A program made the translations under genes and the position numbers. The notes beneath the pieces were generated by a model. That model was not told where the DNA came from, did not search any database, and worked only from the letters and a program-made list of their open reading frames with translations. Positions 17,189 through 25,435 of a stretch of DNA of 64,000 nucleotides are shown here, piece after piece; within the stretch, counting starts at the first letter, position 1; each line of letters starts with the position of its first letter. This DNA comes from an uncultured Gammaproteobacteria bacterium (lineage in GTDB: Bacteria > Pseudomonadota > Gammaproteobacteria > Pseudomonadales > Pseudohongiellaceae). Location: NCBI GenBank assembly GCA_937898685.1, contig CALEJT010000010.1:31414-95413 (forward strand). The letters run 5' to 3'.

Positions 17189-17947
17189 ATGCAACCGAAG
17201 ATCGCACTCATCACTGGTGGCAGCCGTGGCCTGGGCCGCGCCGCTGCCCTCGCCCTGGCCGACCAGGACGTCCACGCCATCCTGACCTATCAGCACCGCG
17301 CTGCGGATGCGCAGGTGGTGGTGGAGGAAATCAAGAACCGTGGCGCCAAGGCCGTGGCCCTGCCGCTCGACGTCGGCTCGAGCAGCAGCTTTCCCACCTT
17401 CGCCGCGCAGGTAGGCGAGGCGCTGCAGCACGAGTGGCAGCGCGACAGCTTCGACTTCCTGGTCAACAACGCCGGCATGGGGATCAACGCTCCCTTCACG
17501 GAATTCACCGAGGAGCAATTCGATCAGCTCTATCGCGTGCACCTGAAGGGCGTGTTCTTCCTGACGCAGGCGCTGCTGCCGTACGTCGCCCAGGGCGGAC
17601 GCATCCTCAACGTTTCCTCGGGGCTGGCACGCTTCACCTATCCCGGCTACGGCCCGTATGCAGCGATGAAGGGCGGGGTGGAAGTGCTCACGCGGTATCT
17701 CGCGAAGGAACTCGGCTCGCGTGGCATCGCGGTGAACGTCATTGCGCCCGGTGCCATCGAGACGGACTTCGGCGGTGGCCACGTGCGCGACAACCGCGAC
17801 GTCAACGCCTTCCTCGCCAGTCAGACCGCCTTGGGGCGGGTAGGGAAACCGGAGGACATCGGCGGTGCCGTGGCCGCGCTCCTGACTGGCGGCCTCGGCT
17901 GGATGACGGCGCAGCGTGTCGAAGTCTCCGGGGGCATGTTCCTCTGA
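17189..17947 (+). CDS. SDR-family oxidoreductase, divergent from LysR gene
   Basis: 252 residues from the ATG at 17189, with TGGAGG 6 bp upstream; an in-frame start 21 bp earlier would absorb that site. Cofactor motif GGSRGLG at residues 10-16, NNAG at 93-96, catalytic S143/S144, Y157 and K161, and C-terminal VEVSGGMFL. A FabG-like or quinone/aldehyde-reductase type SDR; substrate unknown. Likely controlled by the divergent LysR protein. Confidence 0.9.
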   Translation: MQPKIALITGGSRGLGRAAALALADQDVHAILTYQHRAADAQVVVEEIKNRGAKAVALPLDVGSSSSFPTFAAQVGEALQHEWQRDSFDFLVNNAGMGINAPFTEFTEEQFDQLYRVHLKGVFFLTQALLPYVAQGGRILNVSSGLARFTYPGYGPYAAMKGGVEVLTRYLAKELGSRGIAVNVIAPGAIETDFGGGHVRDNRDVNAFLASQTALGRVGKPEDIGGAVAALLTGGLGWMTAQRVEVSGGMFL

Positions 17948-18265
17948 GGACTGAAGGTCTGGCTTCGCTAGCCATGGGCCGGTGTCCGAGGCGCATGCTG
18001 CGCCACATGCGCCGTAGGAGAACGGTCCACGGTCCATGGCTGGCGAAGACTCTCGAAGGAGCGCATGCCCTGACTCCGTAGCTCTGCCAGTGTCGGGTGT
18101 ATGGGCAGCTTTACTACGTTTTTCCTTCGCTTTTCGCGGGTTTCTACTCCTCGCACCCGGCGCCCTGGGTAGGTACACTGCCGGTCCGTTCGGACGGCGA
18201 CGACAGAGCCCCGGGGTGGTTCCCGACTCGTCCGCACCGAAGTTCATGTGTTGGGCCGCGGGACC
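17948..18265. other. Region upstream of glrK
   Basis: 318 bp holding the presumed glrK promoter; GGTACACT at about 18170 resembles an extended -10, weakly. In enterobacteria the glmY RNA gene sits just upstream of glrK, but I find neither a sigma-54 promoter nor strong nested helices here. A minus-strand frame of 89 codons exists but has no convincing start or ribosome site. Confidence 0.4.
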
Positions 18266-19690
18266 ATGCCTTCGTTCAAGCCACGCTCCATCTTCCAGCT
18301 GACGGTCACCGGCTTCTTGACGGTGGCCGGTCTTCTGATCGTTGCGCTCGTGACCACGGCGCGGCAGATCGATTCGCTGGGTGAGCAGAGTCAGCGTGTG
18401 GTCAACCAATCCGTGGCAGCCATCGGTGCCGGCAGGATCCTGATGGAGCAGGCCTTCGCGATGGAGCGCAACATCCGTCAGTACCAGGTGCTGCGCGATC
18501 CGCAGATCCTCAAGGTCTACCAGGAGAGGCGGGTGACCTTCGATACCGCCGCGCGCCAGTTGAGCAGCCTCGATCTCGATCCGGCGCTCGGGCAACAGGC
18601 GCTGCGACTCCTGGATCATGAGCACAAGGTCTATGAAGTGGTGCGGCAGCCGGAACTGCGCGGCGACGCCACGGCACTGCTGCCAGCGCTCGTCAGTGCC
18701 ACGCAGTCGATCACCGCCGACATCGATGCCTGGACCCGGCGTGAGCTCGAGTCCATCCGCGAGGAAACGCGCCGCTCGCGTCAGATCCTCACGCTGCAGG
18801 CATTGATCTTCACGATCACCGCCCTGGTGATGGCGGCCGTGTTCACCGCCCTGATCACGCGTCCGCTGGGACAGGTGCACCGCGCCATCAATCGCTTGGG
18901 CGACCGCGGTGCCAGCGAACCGGTGCAGATCAGCGGCCCGACCGACCTCGTGCAACTGGGTGAACGGCTCGATTGGTTGCGAGAGCGGCTGCAGTTGCTC
19001 GAACGGCAACGCAGTGCCTTTCTGCGCCACGTCTCGCACGAGTTGAAAACGCCGCTCGCCGCGATTCAGGAAAGTGCATCGCTCTTGCGGGAAGGCGTGG
19101 TGGGTGGACTCAACGCACGTCAGCAGGACATCCTGCGCATCCAACAGAACAACTGTCAGCGACTGACGGCGCTCATCAACGAACTGCTCAAGCATCACGA
19201 AGAAAGCTTCGCCGTGCTCGACGCACCACCGGAGAATTTCCGCTTCGACGTGTTGGTACAGGAAGTGCTGGCGAATCAGGAACTCGCGCTGCAAGCGCGT
19301 TGTCTGAAAGTAGCCACGGTGCTCGAGTCCGTGACGGTGCGCGGCAACCGTGAGCAATTGCGCGTCGTGGTGGACAACCTCCTGTCGAACGCCATTCGCC
19401 ATTCCCCGCTCGACGGCACGATTTCGGTGCGGGTGCAGGCCACCGACATGGCGATCTGCGAGGTTGCCGACGAAGGGCCGGGAGTGTCCGATCTCGACGC
19501 CTCACACATTTTCGAAGCCTTCTACCGCGGTTCCAGTGCGGACGATGGCGCTTACGGCGGCAGTGGGCTGGGACTGGCCATCGCCGAAGAGTATGCCAAG
19601 GCCAATCAAGGGACGTTGATGTTGGTGAAGCACGCGGGGAAAGGTGCGCTGTTCCGTCTGTGCCTGCCGCTGTCATCGGAGACGAAATAA
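18266..19690 (+). CDS. glrK: Sensor histidine kinase GlrK (QseE)
   Basis: Membrane sensor kinase, 474 residues from the ATG at 18266, close to the 475 of the E. coli protein; a GTG 18 bp earlier is possible. First transmembrane helix about 12-30, periplasmic or helical sensor region to about 178, second helix about 180-200, HAMP linker (ITRPLGQVHRAINRL), then HisKA with the phosphorylated H258 (RHVSHELKTPLA), N-box DNLLSNAIRHS, and ATP-binding DEGPGVSD and GSGLGLAIAEE. Followed after 3 bp by the QseG lipoprotein and then GlrR, the same order as in enterobacteria. It should phosphorylate GlrR. Confidence 0.93.
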   Translation: MPSFKPRSIFQLTVTGFLTVAGLLIVALVTTARQIDSLGEQSQRVVNQSVAAIGAGRILMEQAFAMERNIRQYQVLRDPQILKVYQERRVTFDTAARQLSSLDLDPALGQQALRLLDHEHKVYEVVRQPELRGDATALLPALVSATQSITADIDAWTRRELESIREETRRSRQILTLQALIFTITALVMAAVFTALITRPLGQVHRAINRLGDRGASEPVQISGPTDLVQLGERLDWLRERLQLLERQRSAFLRHVSHELKTPLAAIQESASLLREGVVGGLNARQQDILRIQQNNCQRLTALINELLKHHEESFAVLDAPPENFRFDVLVQEVLANQELALQARCLKVATVLESVTVRGNREQLRVVVDNLLSNAIRHSPLDGTISVRVQATDMAICEVADEGPGVSDLDASHIFEAFYRGSSADDGAYGGSGLGLAIAEEYAKANQGTLMLVKHAGKGALFRLCLPLSSETK

Positions 19691-19693
19691 CCC

Positions 19694-20251
19694 ATGTCAT
19701 TTTTGCCGTCCATTCGGCTTCTGGCCGTTCTCGTTGCCTTGCCACTGGCAGGCTGCGTCAGCACCAGTACGAGTTTCATCGAAGAACCCGAACCTCCGGT
19801 GGCGGAATCCCTGCCACCGCCGCTGGCCTACTACGTGTGGCTGAAACAGGCCTCACAGCAGGAGCTGGTGGCCGAGCGCGATCGCCTGTTCGCCAATGAA
19901 ATCGGTGAAGATCCCTTCATGGTGGCGCTGCGCCACGGACTCCTGCTGCTCGCCACCGGCGTCATGAACGGGCAACGCGAAGCCGACGTGCTGAAGGGCC
20001 TGGCGGATGCCAGCGAAGCAGAACATCCGGATGAAATACGTGCGCTCGGGCAACTGGTGGGCACGCAGATCCGTCTGCGTCGACAGGTGCTCGGTGTAAA
20101 TCAACCGCAAAACGAGGGAACCACCGCAGAACTCGAACGCCTGCGCGAGGAGAATGCGCGCCTGCAGCGCCAGATCGACGCCCTCACCAGCATCGAGCAG
20201 CAGTTGATCGAGCGCGAGATCAACGAAGCCCAGAAAACCAGACAGCCGTAA
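19694..20251 (+). CDS. qseG: QseG-like outer-membrane lipoprotein
   Basis: 185 residues, lipoprotein signal with lipobox LAGC (C21). The mature part has a helical segment (YYVWLKQASQQELVAERDRL) and a C-terminal coiled coil rich in Glu/Arg/Gln (about 140-180). QseG in E. coli is an outer-membrane lipoprotein that contacts the sensor GlrK and tunes its activity; position between glrK (3 bp) and glrR (2 bp) supports the same role. The sequence family is loosely conserved, so the call rests strongly on context. Confidence 0.8.
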   Translation: MSFLPSIRLLAVLVALPLAGCVSTSTSFIEEPEPPVAESLPPPLAYYVWLKQASQQELVAERDRLFANEIGEDPFMVALRHGLLLLATGVMNGQREADVLKGLADASEAEHPDEIRALGQLVGTQIRLRRQVLGVNQPQNEGTTAELERLREENARLQRQIDALTSIEQQLIEREINEAQKTRQP

Positions 20252-20253
20252 TC

Positions 20254-21645
20254 ATGCCCCACACGAATATCGAGCATTCTTCGCGTCCGCGCGTGCTGCT
20301 GGTGGACGACGATCAGGATCTCCTGCATCTCATCAGCCTGCGCCTTCAAGCCAACCGTTACGAAGTCGAAGCGGTGGACTCCGCCGAAAAGGCCCTGGCG
20401 CGCCTGGCCGTGCGTCGCCCGCACGTGGTGGTCACCGACCTCAAGATGGAAGGCATGGATGGCATGGCGCTGTTCGACGCGATCCAGCAGCGCTATCTGC
20501 ATCTGCCCGTCGTGATCCTCACTGCGCACGGCACCATCGCCGACGCCGTGGCGGCGACCAGCCAGGGCGTGGCCGGCTTCCTCGAAAAACCCTTCGAACC
20601 GAAGACACTGCTCGATACCTTGGACAAGGCGCTGGCGCACAGCATGGGTGCCGTGCCGTTGCAGGAAGAAGACGGGGCAGAGGAATGGCGCCGACAGATC
20701 ATCAGTACCAGCGCCGTGATGGAACTGATGCTGCAACAGGCCAAGGCCGCCGCGCGCGCCGATGCCAGCATCCTGATCCAAAGCGAAACCGGCACCGGTA
20801 AGGAAGTGTTGGCGAACGCCATCCACAAGGCGAGCCCACGTCGCGACAAACCCTTCGTCGCCTTCAACTGCGCCGCCTTGCCCGAAGCACTTTTGGAATC
20901 TGAACTGTTCGGTCACGTTGCCGGTGCCTTCACCGGTGCGACGCGCGCCCACCCCGGTCTGTTCCAGGCCGCCGATGGCGGCACGGTATTTCTCGATGAA
21001 ATCGGTGACATGCCGATTTCCGCGCAGGCAAAACTCTTGCGCGTGCTCGAACAACGCGAAGTGCGACCGGTGGGCGCCACCATGCCGATTCCGGTCGACA
21101 TCCGCATCATCGCGGCGACGCACCAGGACCTTGCGGAGAAAGTGGAGCAGGGGAGTTTCCGTCAGGACTTGTTCTATCGCTTGAACGTGTTGACGCTGGA
21201 ATTACCGCCACTGCGTCAACGTCGCGAAGACATCCTGCCGCTCGCCGAACACTTCAGCCGCGCCTTCGCGGCGCGCAATGGTCGTCAGCCGGTACGCTTC
21301 TCGCCCGAGGCGGCGGAGTTGCTCGTCAGCGCGCCCTGGCCCGGCAACGTGCGACAGCTCTGCAACGTGGTCGAGCAGTGCAGCGTGCTCAGCAGCACAC
21401 CGCTCGTCACCCGCGCCTTGGTGGAACGCGCGCTGCGCTATCGTCCTGAGCGTCTGCTGAGCCTGAACCTGGCCCGCGAGCGCTTCGAACACGACTATCT
21501 CGTGCGCATGCTCAACCTCACCCAGGGCAACATCTCCCTGGCCGCCCGTCTGGCGGAGCGCAACCGCACCGAGTTCTACAACCTGCTCAAGCGTCACGGA
21601 CTCGATCCGGCGCGATTCCGACCCGACAGTGACACCGCGGACTGA
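20254..21645 (+). CDS. glrR: Sigma-54-dependent response regulator GlrR (QseF)
   Basis: 463-residue NtrC-type activator. Receiver domain with acidic D18-D19-D20, phosphorylatable D62 (VVTDLKM), T90 and K112 (FLEKPF). AAA+ domain with Walker A SETGTGKE, the GAFTGA loop that contacts sigma-54, and Walker B GGTVFLDEIGD. C-terminal helix-turn-helix in NISLAARLAERNRTEFYNLL. Directly after the gene are two TGTC-N10-GAC(A/G) sites, an IHF-like site and a perfect sigma-54 promoter, so GlrR very probably controls the adjacent RNA locus. Confidence 0.95.
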   Translation: MPHTNIEHSSRPRVLLVDDDQDLLHLISLRLQANRYEVEAVDSAEKALARLAVRRPHVVVTDLKMEGMDGMALFDAIQQRYLHLPVVILTAHGTIADAVAATSQGVAGFLEKPFEPKTLLDTLDKALAHSMGAVPLQEEDGAEEWRRQIISTSAVMELMLQQAKAAARADASILIQSETGTGKEVLANAIHKASPRRDKPFVAFNCAALPEALLESELFGHVAGAFTGATRAHPGLFQAADGGTVFLDEIGDMPISAQAKLLRVLEQREVRPVGATMPIPVDIRIIAATHQDLAEKVEQGSFRQDLFYRLNVLTLELPPLRQRREDILPLAEHFSRAFAARNGRQPVRFSPEAAELLVSAPWPGNVRQLCNVVEQCSVLSSTPLVTRALVERALRYRPERLLSLNLARERFEHDYLVRMLNLTQGNISLAARLAERNRTEFYNLLKRHGLDPARFRPDSDTAD

Positions 21646-21722
21646 GAAGCCCGTCACATCACTCGCTCCCTGCGAGCGTCCACTCACCCAAAGGGGCCCC
21701 CGACAGGGGTATTCGAAACCAC

Positions 21723-21740
21723 TGTCGGGAAAACCCGACA
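21723..21740. promoter_or_regulatory. GlrR binding site 1, exact TGTC-N10-GACA
   Basis: TGTCGGGAAAACCCGACA is a perfect 7-bp palindrome and an exact match to the TGTC-N10-GACA operator described for E. coli GlrR at glmY and rpoE. Its centre is about 163 bp upstream of the predicted start, a normal enhancer distance for a sigma-54 activator. Confidence 0.85.
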
Positions 21741-21785
21741 GGTAACTTCAATAAAAACAAACACTTGTTAAAACAGGGCTAAGTC

Positions 21786-21803
21786 TGTCGGGTATAGCAG
21801 ACG
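21786..21803. promoter_or_regulatory. GlrR binding site 2, TGTC-N10-GACG
   Basis: TGTCGGGTATAGCAGACG keeps the spacing and seven of eight defined bases of the GlrR operator. It shares TGTCGGG with site 1, starts 63 bp after it (six helical turns), and is centred about 100 bp upstream of the predicted transcription start. Confidence 0.75.
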
Positions 21804-21836
21804 CTCGCGATGGTCCTCAGAAGTCAAAAAAATACT

Positions 21837-21849
21837 TAAGTAGTTGATT
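21837..21849 (-). promoter_or_regulatory. IHF-like site between GlrR sites and sigma-54 promoter
   Basis: On the minus strand AATCAACTACTTA fits WATCAANNNNTTR at every defined position. It lies in an AT-rich stretch (about 21825-21868) centred about 52 bp upstream of the predicted start, where IHF bends DNA to bring an enhancer-bound activator to sigma-54 polymerase. Confidence 0.7.
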
Positions 21850-21868
21850 CTAAATAATAAAATAAAGT

Positions 21869-21884
21869 TGGCACTACCCTTGCT
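21869..21884 (+). promoter_or_regulatory. Sigma-54 promoter
   Basis: TGGCACTACCCTTGCT is a full match to TGGCAC-N5-TTGC(A/T), with the invariant GG (21870-21871) and GC (21882-21883) exactly 10 bp apart. Transcription should start near 21895, toward the right. No protein gene follows on this strand before the convergent TonB-receptor gene. Confidence 0.9.
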
Positions 21885-21894
21885 GTATTACCAG

Positions 21895-22430
21895 CGACAG
21901 AGCGTTGTTACGGTCCTGCAGGAAGCCGAGAGCCAAGAAGTTCCTGAAGGATCGGGTCGACCTTCTTCCTGCGGAAGGCCGGCCAGATGTTTCAGGAACC
22001 CTTGGCGACCAGGATGGTCACGCCTCGGCGTCTCCCCCCCACGGTGGCGGTAAGCGGGGCTCGTCAGCCGCCACAGGAGACGCCGAGGCTATCTCGCCAA
22101 TCGGTCCGGAGGTCGGATTCACAAGATCCTGCTGAAGGACGTCAAGGCGGAAGCCTTGGGGTGGGACCGCAACGATGTTCTATGTTTTACGCGCTGGGAA
22201 TGGCCCAGCGCCTCACGGATGTGGCCCTTGTCGGCTCTGCCGACAAGTTCTGCCAACGGAAGGCAGACTGAATCAGGAATCCGCGGGGAGGGACCCCCGG
22301 CAACCGAATCCCGCAACGGTCCTTGCGCACGGTTCAGGGCCCTAAGGTTTCGGGGCGGCAGGGTCCGATGCGTACCCGGGAAAGCTGCGCATCGGCCCTT
22401 GCCGGTCTGACATTCCCTCCCTTTCTTCTT
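21895..22430 (+). ncRNA. Predicted long structured non-coding RNA under GlrR/sigma-54 control
   Basis: About 535 nt with no credible reading frame and many self-complementary segments. Perfect or near-perfect helices by eye: 21932-21948 with 21991-22006 (15 bp, small internal loop); 22022-22035 with 22076-22089 (14 bp, perfect) enclosing 22044-22050 with 22068-22074 (7 bp); 22143-22148 with 22153-22158, GGAA tetraloop; 22191-22198 with 22204-22211 (8 bp); 22227-22234 with 22240-22247 (8 bp); 22249-22254 with 22262-22267; 22268-22274 with 22331-22337 as a multibranch closure; and a terminal 16-bp hairpin. TTACGGTCC at 21908-21916 can close a first domain with 22164-22172 (one mismatch). It does not look like tmRNA, RNase P RNA, 6S RNA, GlmY or a group I/II intron. 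GlmY neighbourhood and GlrR control suggest an envelope or amino-sugar response role, which is inference. Confidence 0.75.
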
Positions 22431-22434
22431 TTCC
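22356..22434 (+). terminator. Terminal hairpin and pyrimidine tract of the structured RNA
   Basis: CGGCAGGG plus CCGATGCG (22356-22372, one T bulge) pairs with CGCATCGG plus CCCTTGCCG (22388-22404), about 16 bp around a 15-nt loop. A pyrimidine-only-like tract with several T runs follows (22411-22440). The tract is C-rich, so termination may be incomplete; the convergent TonB-receptor gene ends at 22442. Confidence 0.6.
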
Positions 22435-22441
22435 CTCCCCC

Positions 22442-25435
22442 TCAGAACCGCATGTTCATACCCAGCACGTAACTGCGTCCGACGGCCAGCGTCTGATGCA
22501 TCGCATTCGCACCGCCCGGCAGGCCACGTCCCACGGCTGCAGGATTGGGCGGCGGATCCTCACCGAAGAGATTGGTGACGTTGATGAAGGCCTCCCACGA
22601 GGCACCGCTATCGAGTTCGCCCGTGTAACCGAGCCGCATGTTCACCCAGCGCACGGCATCGAGATAGTTGTCGTCGACATCCACACCCTCCACCCAGTTC
22701 ACGTTGAACTTCGATTTGTCGATGAAGCGATGCGAGAAGAACAGACTCCAGGGGCCCAGCGCATAATTCAGCGTCGCCGTCGTGGTCCACTCCGGCGTCT
22801 GTCCCGAGCCGGCGAAATCGGTCTTGCGTCCGCCCGAAGGGGTATTGGAGTTCTCGGCGAGATAGCTGGCGAGCAGACGCAAGGTCAGTGTCTCGGCCTG
22901 ATTCGCGAAGAAATCGACCTCGGTGCGATAGGAGGCTTCCAGATCCACGCCGCGGGCTGCGGCGGCATCGATGTTGGTGAAGAAGTCCTCGACGCGAGTG
23001 ATCTGGTTGGTCACGGGATCACGATCGATCTGCGCGCACAGTTCCTGGTTGCCGGCAAAGCAGTCGTCGATCACACGTTGGAAACCGATCGAGCCGATGG
23101 CGCCGGTGAGGTCGATGTCGTAGTAGTCCGCCGACAGATCCAGACCCGGCAGCCAGCCGGGCTGATAGACGAAGCCGATGACGTAGGTGTCGGCTTCTTC
23201 CGGCTCGACGTTGGGATTGCCGCCGGAAGCCGTGGAGATGTTGAAGGGGTGGCCATCGAACAGCGGATCGTTGACGGTGGCACCACCTCCGGCCTTGTCG
23301 AAGCGCTCGGCGAAGGTTGCCTCGCGCACGTCGCGCGAATAGGTCGTGCGCAGGCGCAGCGATTCCGTCACCTGGAAATCGAGACCGACCTTCCACGTGA
23401 GCACACCGCCAGCGAGGGAGTAATCGGAGTGCCGCGCCGCCAGACTCAGGTCGATGCTCTGCACGTCGTTGTCATAGAGCGGCACCAGGGTTTCACCGAA
23501 GACCTCCCACACGTCGAACTGACCACCGAAAGTGGTGAGGTTGGAAAAGGCATGCAGGTTCGGAGCACCACCGGTGTAGCCGGCGGGGATACCTTGAATG
23601 CCGAGTTCGGGGCGATTGAGTGGCGGTCCGAGCTCATCGACTTCGCGTGGATAAGCAGTTTGATCGAGATCTTCCTTGCGCCAGGTGGCACCGAGCGAGA
23701 AACCGATGGGCCCCACGCTGCGGTCGGCGAACAGTTCTCCACTCAGCACGGCTTCGGCGAAGTCCTGAATCACATAGGATTCCGCCCACTTGTCGCTCAC
23801 CACATAGTCACGCGCTTCCTGCGACACGTTGCCCCAACCGAAGATGTTGAGCGGCACGCAGTCTTCGATGGTGTCGTCGAGTCCCACTGGCGCGGTGATC
23901 GGTTCTGGACCGGTCGGTGAGGGTACGAGCACGTCCTTCACCGATTCGGCGAGTTGTTCGCGCGTGGGATTGAACAGCTTCACGCGGCATACGATTTCAC
24001 CCGTGTCGGGATGACGCACCGCATCCTGCGCGAGGAACCAGCGGTCGATGCGCAACAGATTGTCGAGCAGCATGTGCTTGTGACTCTTGCCACGCTGGTA
24101 GTAGGCGTTGAGGTTCCAGCCGTTCTGCAGACGATGATCCATGCCGATCAGGAACATGTGCTGGCTCACTTCGGTGCCGTCGGTGTGATCGTCCTGGAAA
24201 TTGTTGCGGCCGGGCAGGGCGCCGCCCTTTTCCATGCGGAAGGAGTCGAGACCCTGATCGATCATGGCCTGACGGATGTGGTCGGGCAAAAAGGCGTTGT
24301 CGACGAAGATGGTGCCGGCCCAGATGCCCATCATCGACGGACCGAGACCACCGTTGATCTTGTGATTGTACGCTGCGTTCTTGCCGCCGATGGCCTGGAA
24401 ACTGAGTGTGGTGGCCTCGCTCAGTTCGTAGTCGATGTTGAGGAATATGTTCTGACGTTCGACTTCGGACTGCAGGTTCTCGCGCTGTCCCAAGTGCGCG
24501 ATTTCATATTCCGGCCCACCGGAAGTCGCGCCGCCGCCGGTGATGGCACCGGGCACGAACAGGCGCGTCTGAGTGCCGTCCTCGATGAAGGTGTGATTGT
24601 TGTAGCTGAAGCCCGGCTGATTAATCTTGCCACCGGGAGTGAAATTGGCCGAGTGCACCTGCGGCAAGGTCAGTCGTTGCGGATTGGTGCCGGGCGGATC
24701 GCTCGCACGCCACGCCGGGTTGTTCACCCAGCCCCACCGTTCGAACCAATCGCGGCCATCGAGTCCGGCGTAGTGACCGCGGATGTCGTTGTTGTGAAAG
24801 CCTTCGAGTGAGGCGATCACATGCATGCGCTCGCCGAGGTCGAAACCACCAGCGATGGAGACTTCCCAGTTCTCTCCGTCGTGATACTCGGTCTCGCCGC
24901 CCTGCACGTTGATCTGCAAGCCCTCGTAGTCGGTGTTGACGACGAAGTTCGCCACACCGGCGAGCGCATCGGCACCGTAGGCCGCGGATGCACCACCGGT
25001 CACGACGTCGACACGGCTGATCATCGAGTCGGGAAAGAGGTTCACGTCCACCGAGCTTTGCCGATCGGAAGGCGCCACGCGACGACCATTGAGCAGCACC
25101 AACGTGCGCTGCGTGCCCATGCCGCGAATGTTGAGAAAGGCCTGACCGGCCGATCCAAGAAAGGTGCCACGGTTCTGCGCGGTGGCATTGTTGAGGAACT
25201 GCGGAACCTGTTGCAGACCCTGCGACAGGTTGCCTGGCGCGATGAAACTCAGCTCTTCGCTGCTCACTGCCGTGACGGGCACCGGCGAGGTGATGCCGGG
25301 CCGTTGAATGCGCGAGCCAGTCACCTGCACTTCTTCGATGTTGTCCTGTGCCTGGGCGCTCGCCCCCACGAGTGCCAGACAGGATAGTCCTACTCCGATG
25401 GATAGTTTGTGATGACGCGTCGTGAATCCATGCAT
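22442..25435 (-). CDS. TonB-dependent outer-membrane receptor
   Basis: 997 residues from the ATG at 25435, with AGAGGGGAA upstream; the open frame extends further without a signal. Signal peptide ends about residue 30 (AQAQ). A TonB-box-like EEVQVTGSRI is followed by the plug domain (about 45-165; VPVTAVSSEEL, LVLLNGRRV, VDVVTGGASAAYGADALAGV) and a long beta-barrel ending LGMNMRF. It belongs to the large TBDR type used by environmental Gammaproteobacteria for sugars, peptides or other big substrates. No SusD-like or transporter partner is adjacent, so the ligand is unknown. It is divergent from the ECF sigma gene (256 bp). Confidence 0.93.
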   Translation of the reverse strand: MHGFTTRHHKLSIGVGLSCLALVGASAQAQDNIEEVQVTGSRIQRPGITSPVPVTAVSSEELSFIAPGNLSQGLQQVPQFLNNATAQNRGTFLGSAGQAFLNIRGMGTQRTLVLLNGRRVAPSDRQSSVDVNLFPDSMISRVDVVTGGASAAYGADALAGVANFVVNTDYEGLQINVQGGETEYHDGENWEVSIAGGFDLGERMHVIASLEGFHNNDIRGHYAGLDGRDWFERWGWVNNPAWRASDPPGTNPQRLTLPQVHSANFTPGGKINQPGFSYNNHTFIEDGTQTRLFVPGAITGGGATSGGPEYEIAHLGQRENLQSEVERQNIFLNIDYELSEATTLSFQAIGGKNAAYNHKINGGLGPSMMGIWAGTIFVDNAFLPDHIRQAMIDQGLDSFRMEKGGALPGRNNFQDDHTDGTEVSQHMFLIGMDHRLQNGWNLNAYYQRGKSHKHMLLDNLLRIDRWFLAQDAVRHPDTGEIVCRVKLFNPTREQLAESVKDVLVPSPTGPEPITAPVGLDDTIEDCVPLNIFGWGNVSQEARDYVVSDKWAESYVIQDFAEAVLSGELFADRSVGPIGFSLGATWRKEDLDQTAYPREVDELGPPLNRPELGIQGIPAGYTGGAPNLHAFSNLTTFGGQFDVWEVFGETLVPLYDNDVQSIDLSLAARHSDYSLAGGVLTWKVGLDFQVTESLRLRTTYSRDVREATFAERFDKAGGGATVNDPLFDGHPFNISTASGGNPNVEPEEADTYVIGFVYQPGWLPGLDLSADYYDIDLTGAIGSIGFQRVIDDCFAGNQELCAQIDRDPVTNQITRVEDFFTNIDAAAARGVDLEASYRTEVDFFANQAETLTLRLLASYLAENSNTPSGGRKTDFAGSGQTPEWTTTATLNYALGPWSLFFSHRFIDKSKFNVNWVEGVDVDDNYLDAVRWVNMRLGYTGELDSGASWEAFINVTNLFGEDPPPNPAAVGRGLPGGANAMHQTLAVGRSYVLGMNMRF

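Noticed and set aside
17968..18237. A minus-strand 89-codon frame upstream of glrK
   Set aside because: No Shine-Dalgarno at its start codons, it opposes the glrK promoter, and its translation matches nothing I know.
17081..19402. A 773-codon minus-strand open frame across SDR and glrK
   Set aside because: Antisense shadow of two clearly recognised genes; its translation is rich in His/Arg/Gln without motifs, and no ribosome site is present.
21646..21740. The TGTCGGG-AAAA-CCCGACA palindrome as the glrR terminator
   Set aside because: It lacks any T run on the downstream side, while it exactly fits the GlrR operator spacing and is partly repeated 63 bp on.
21987..22271. Possible small proteins inside the RNA locus (for example a 94-codon frame)
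   Set aside because: No ribosome site or signal; the frames run through strong helices, and the translations are Pro/Arg/Gln-rich.
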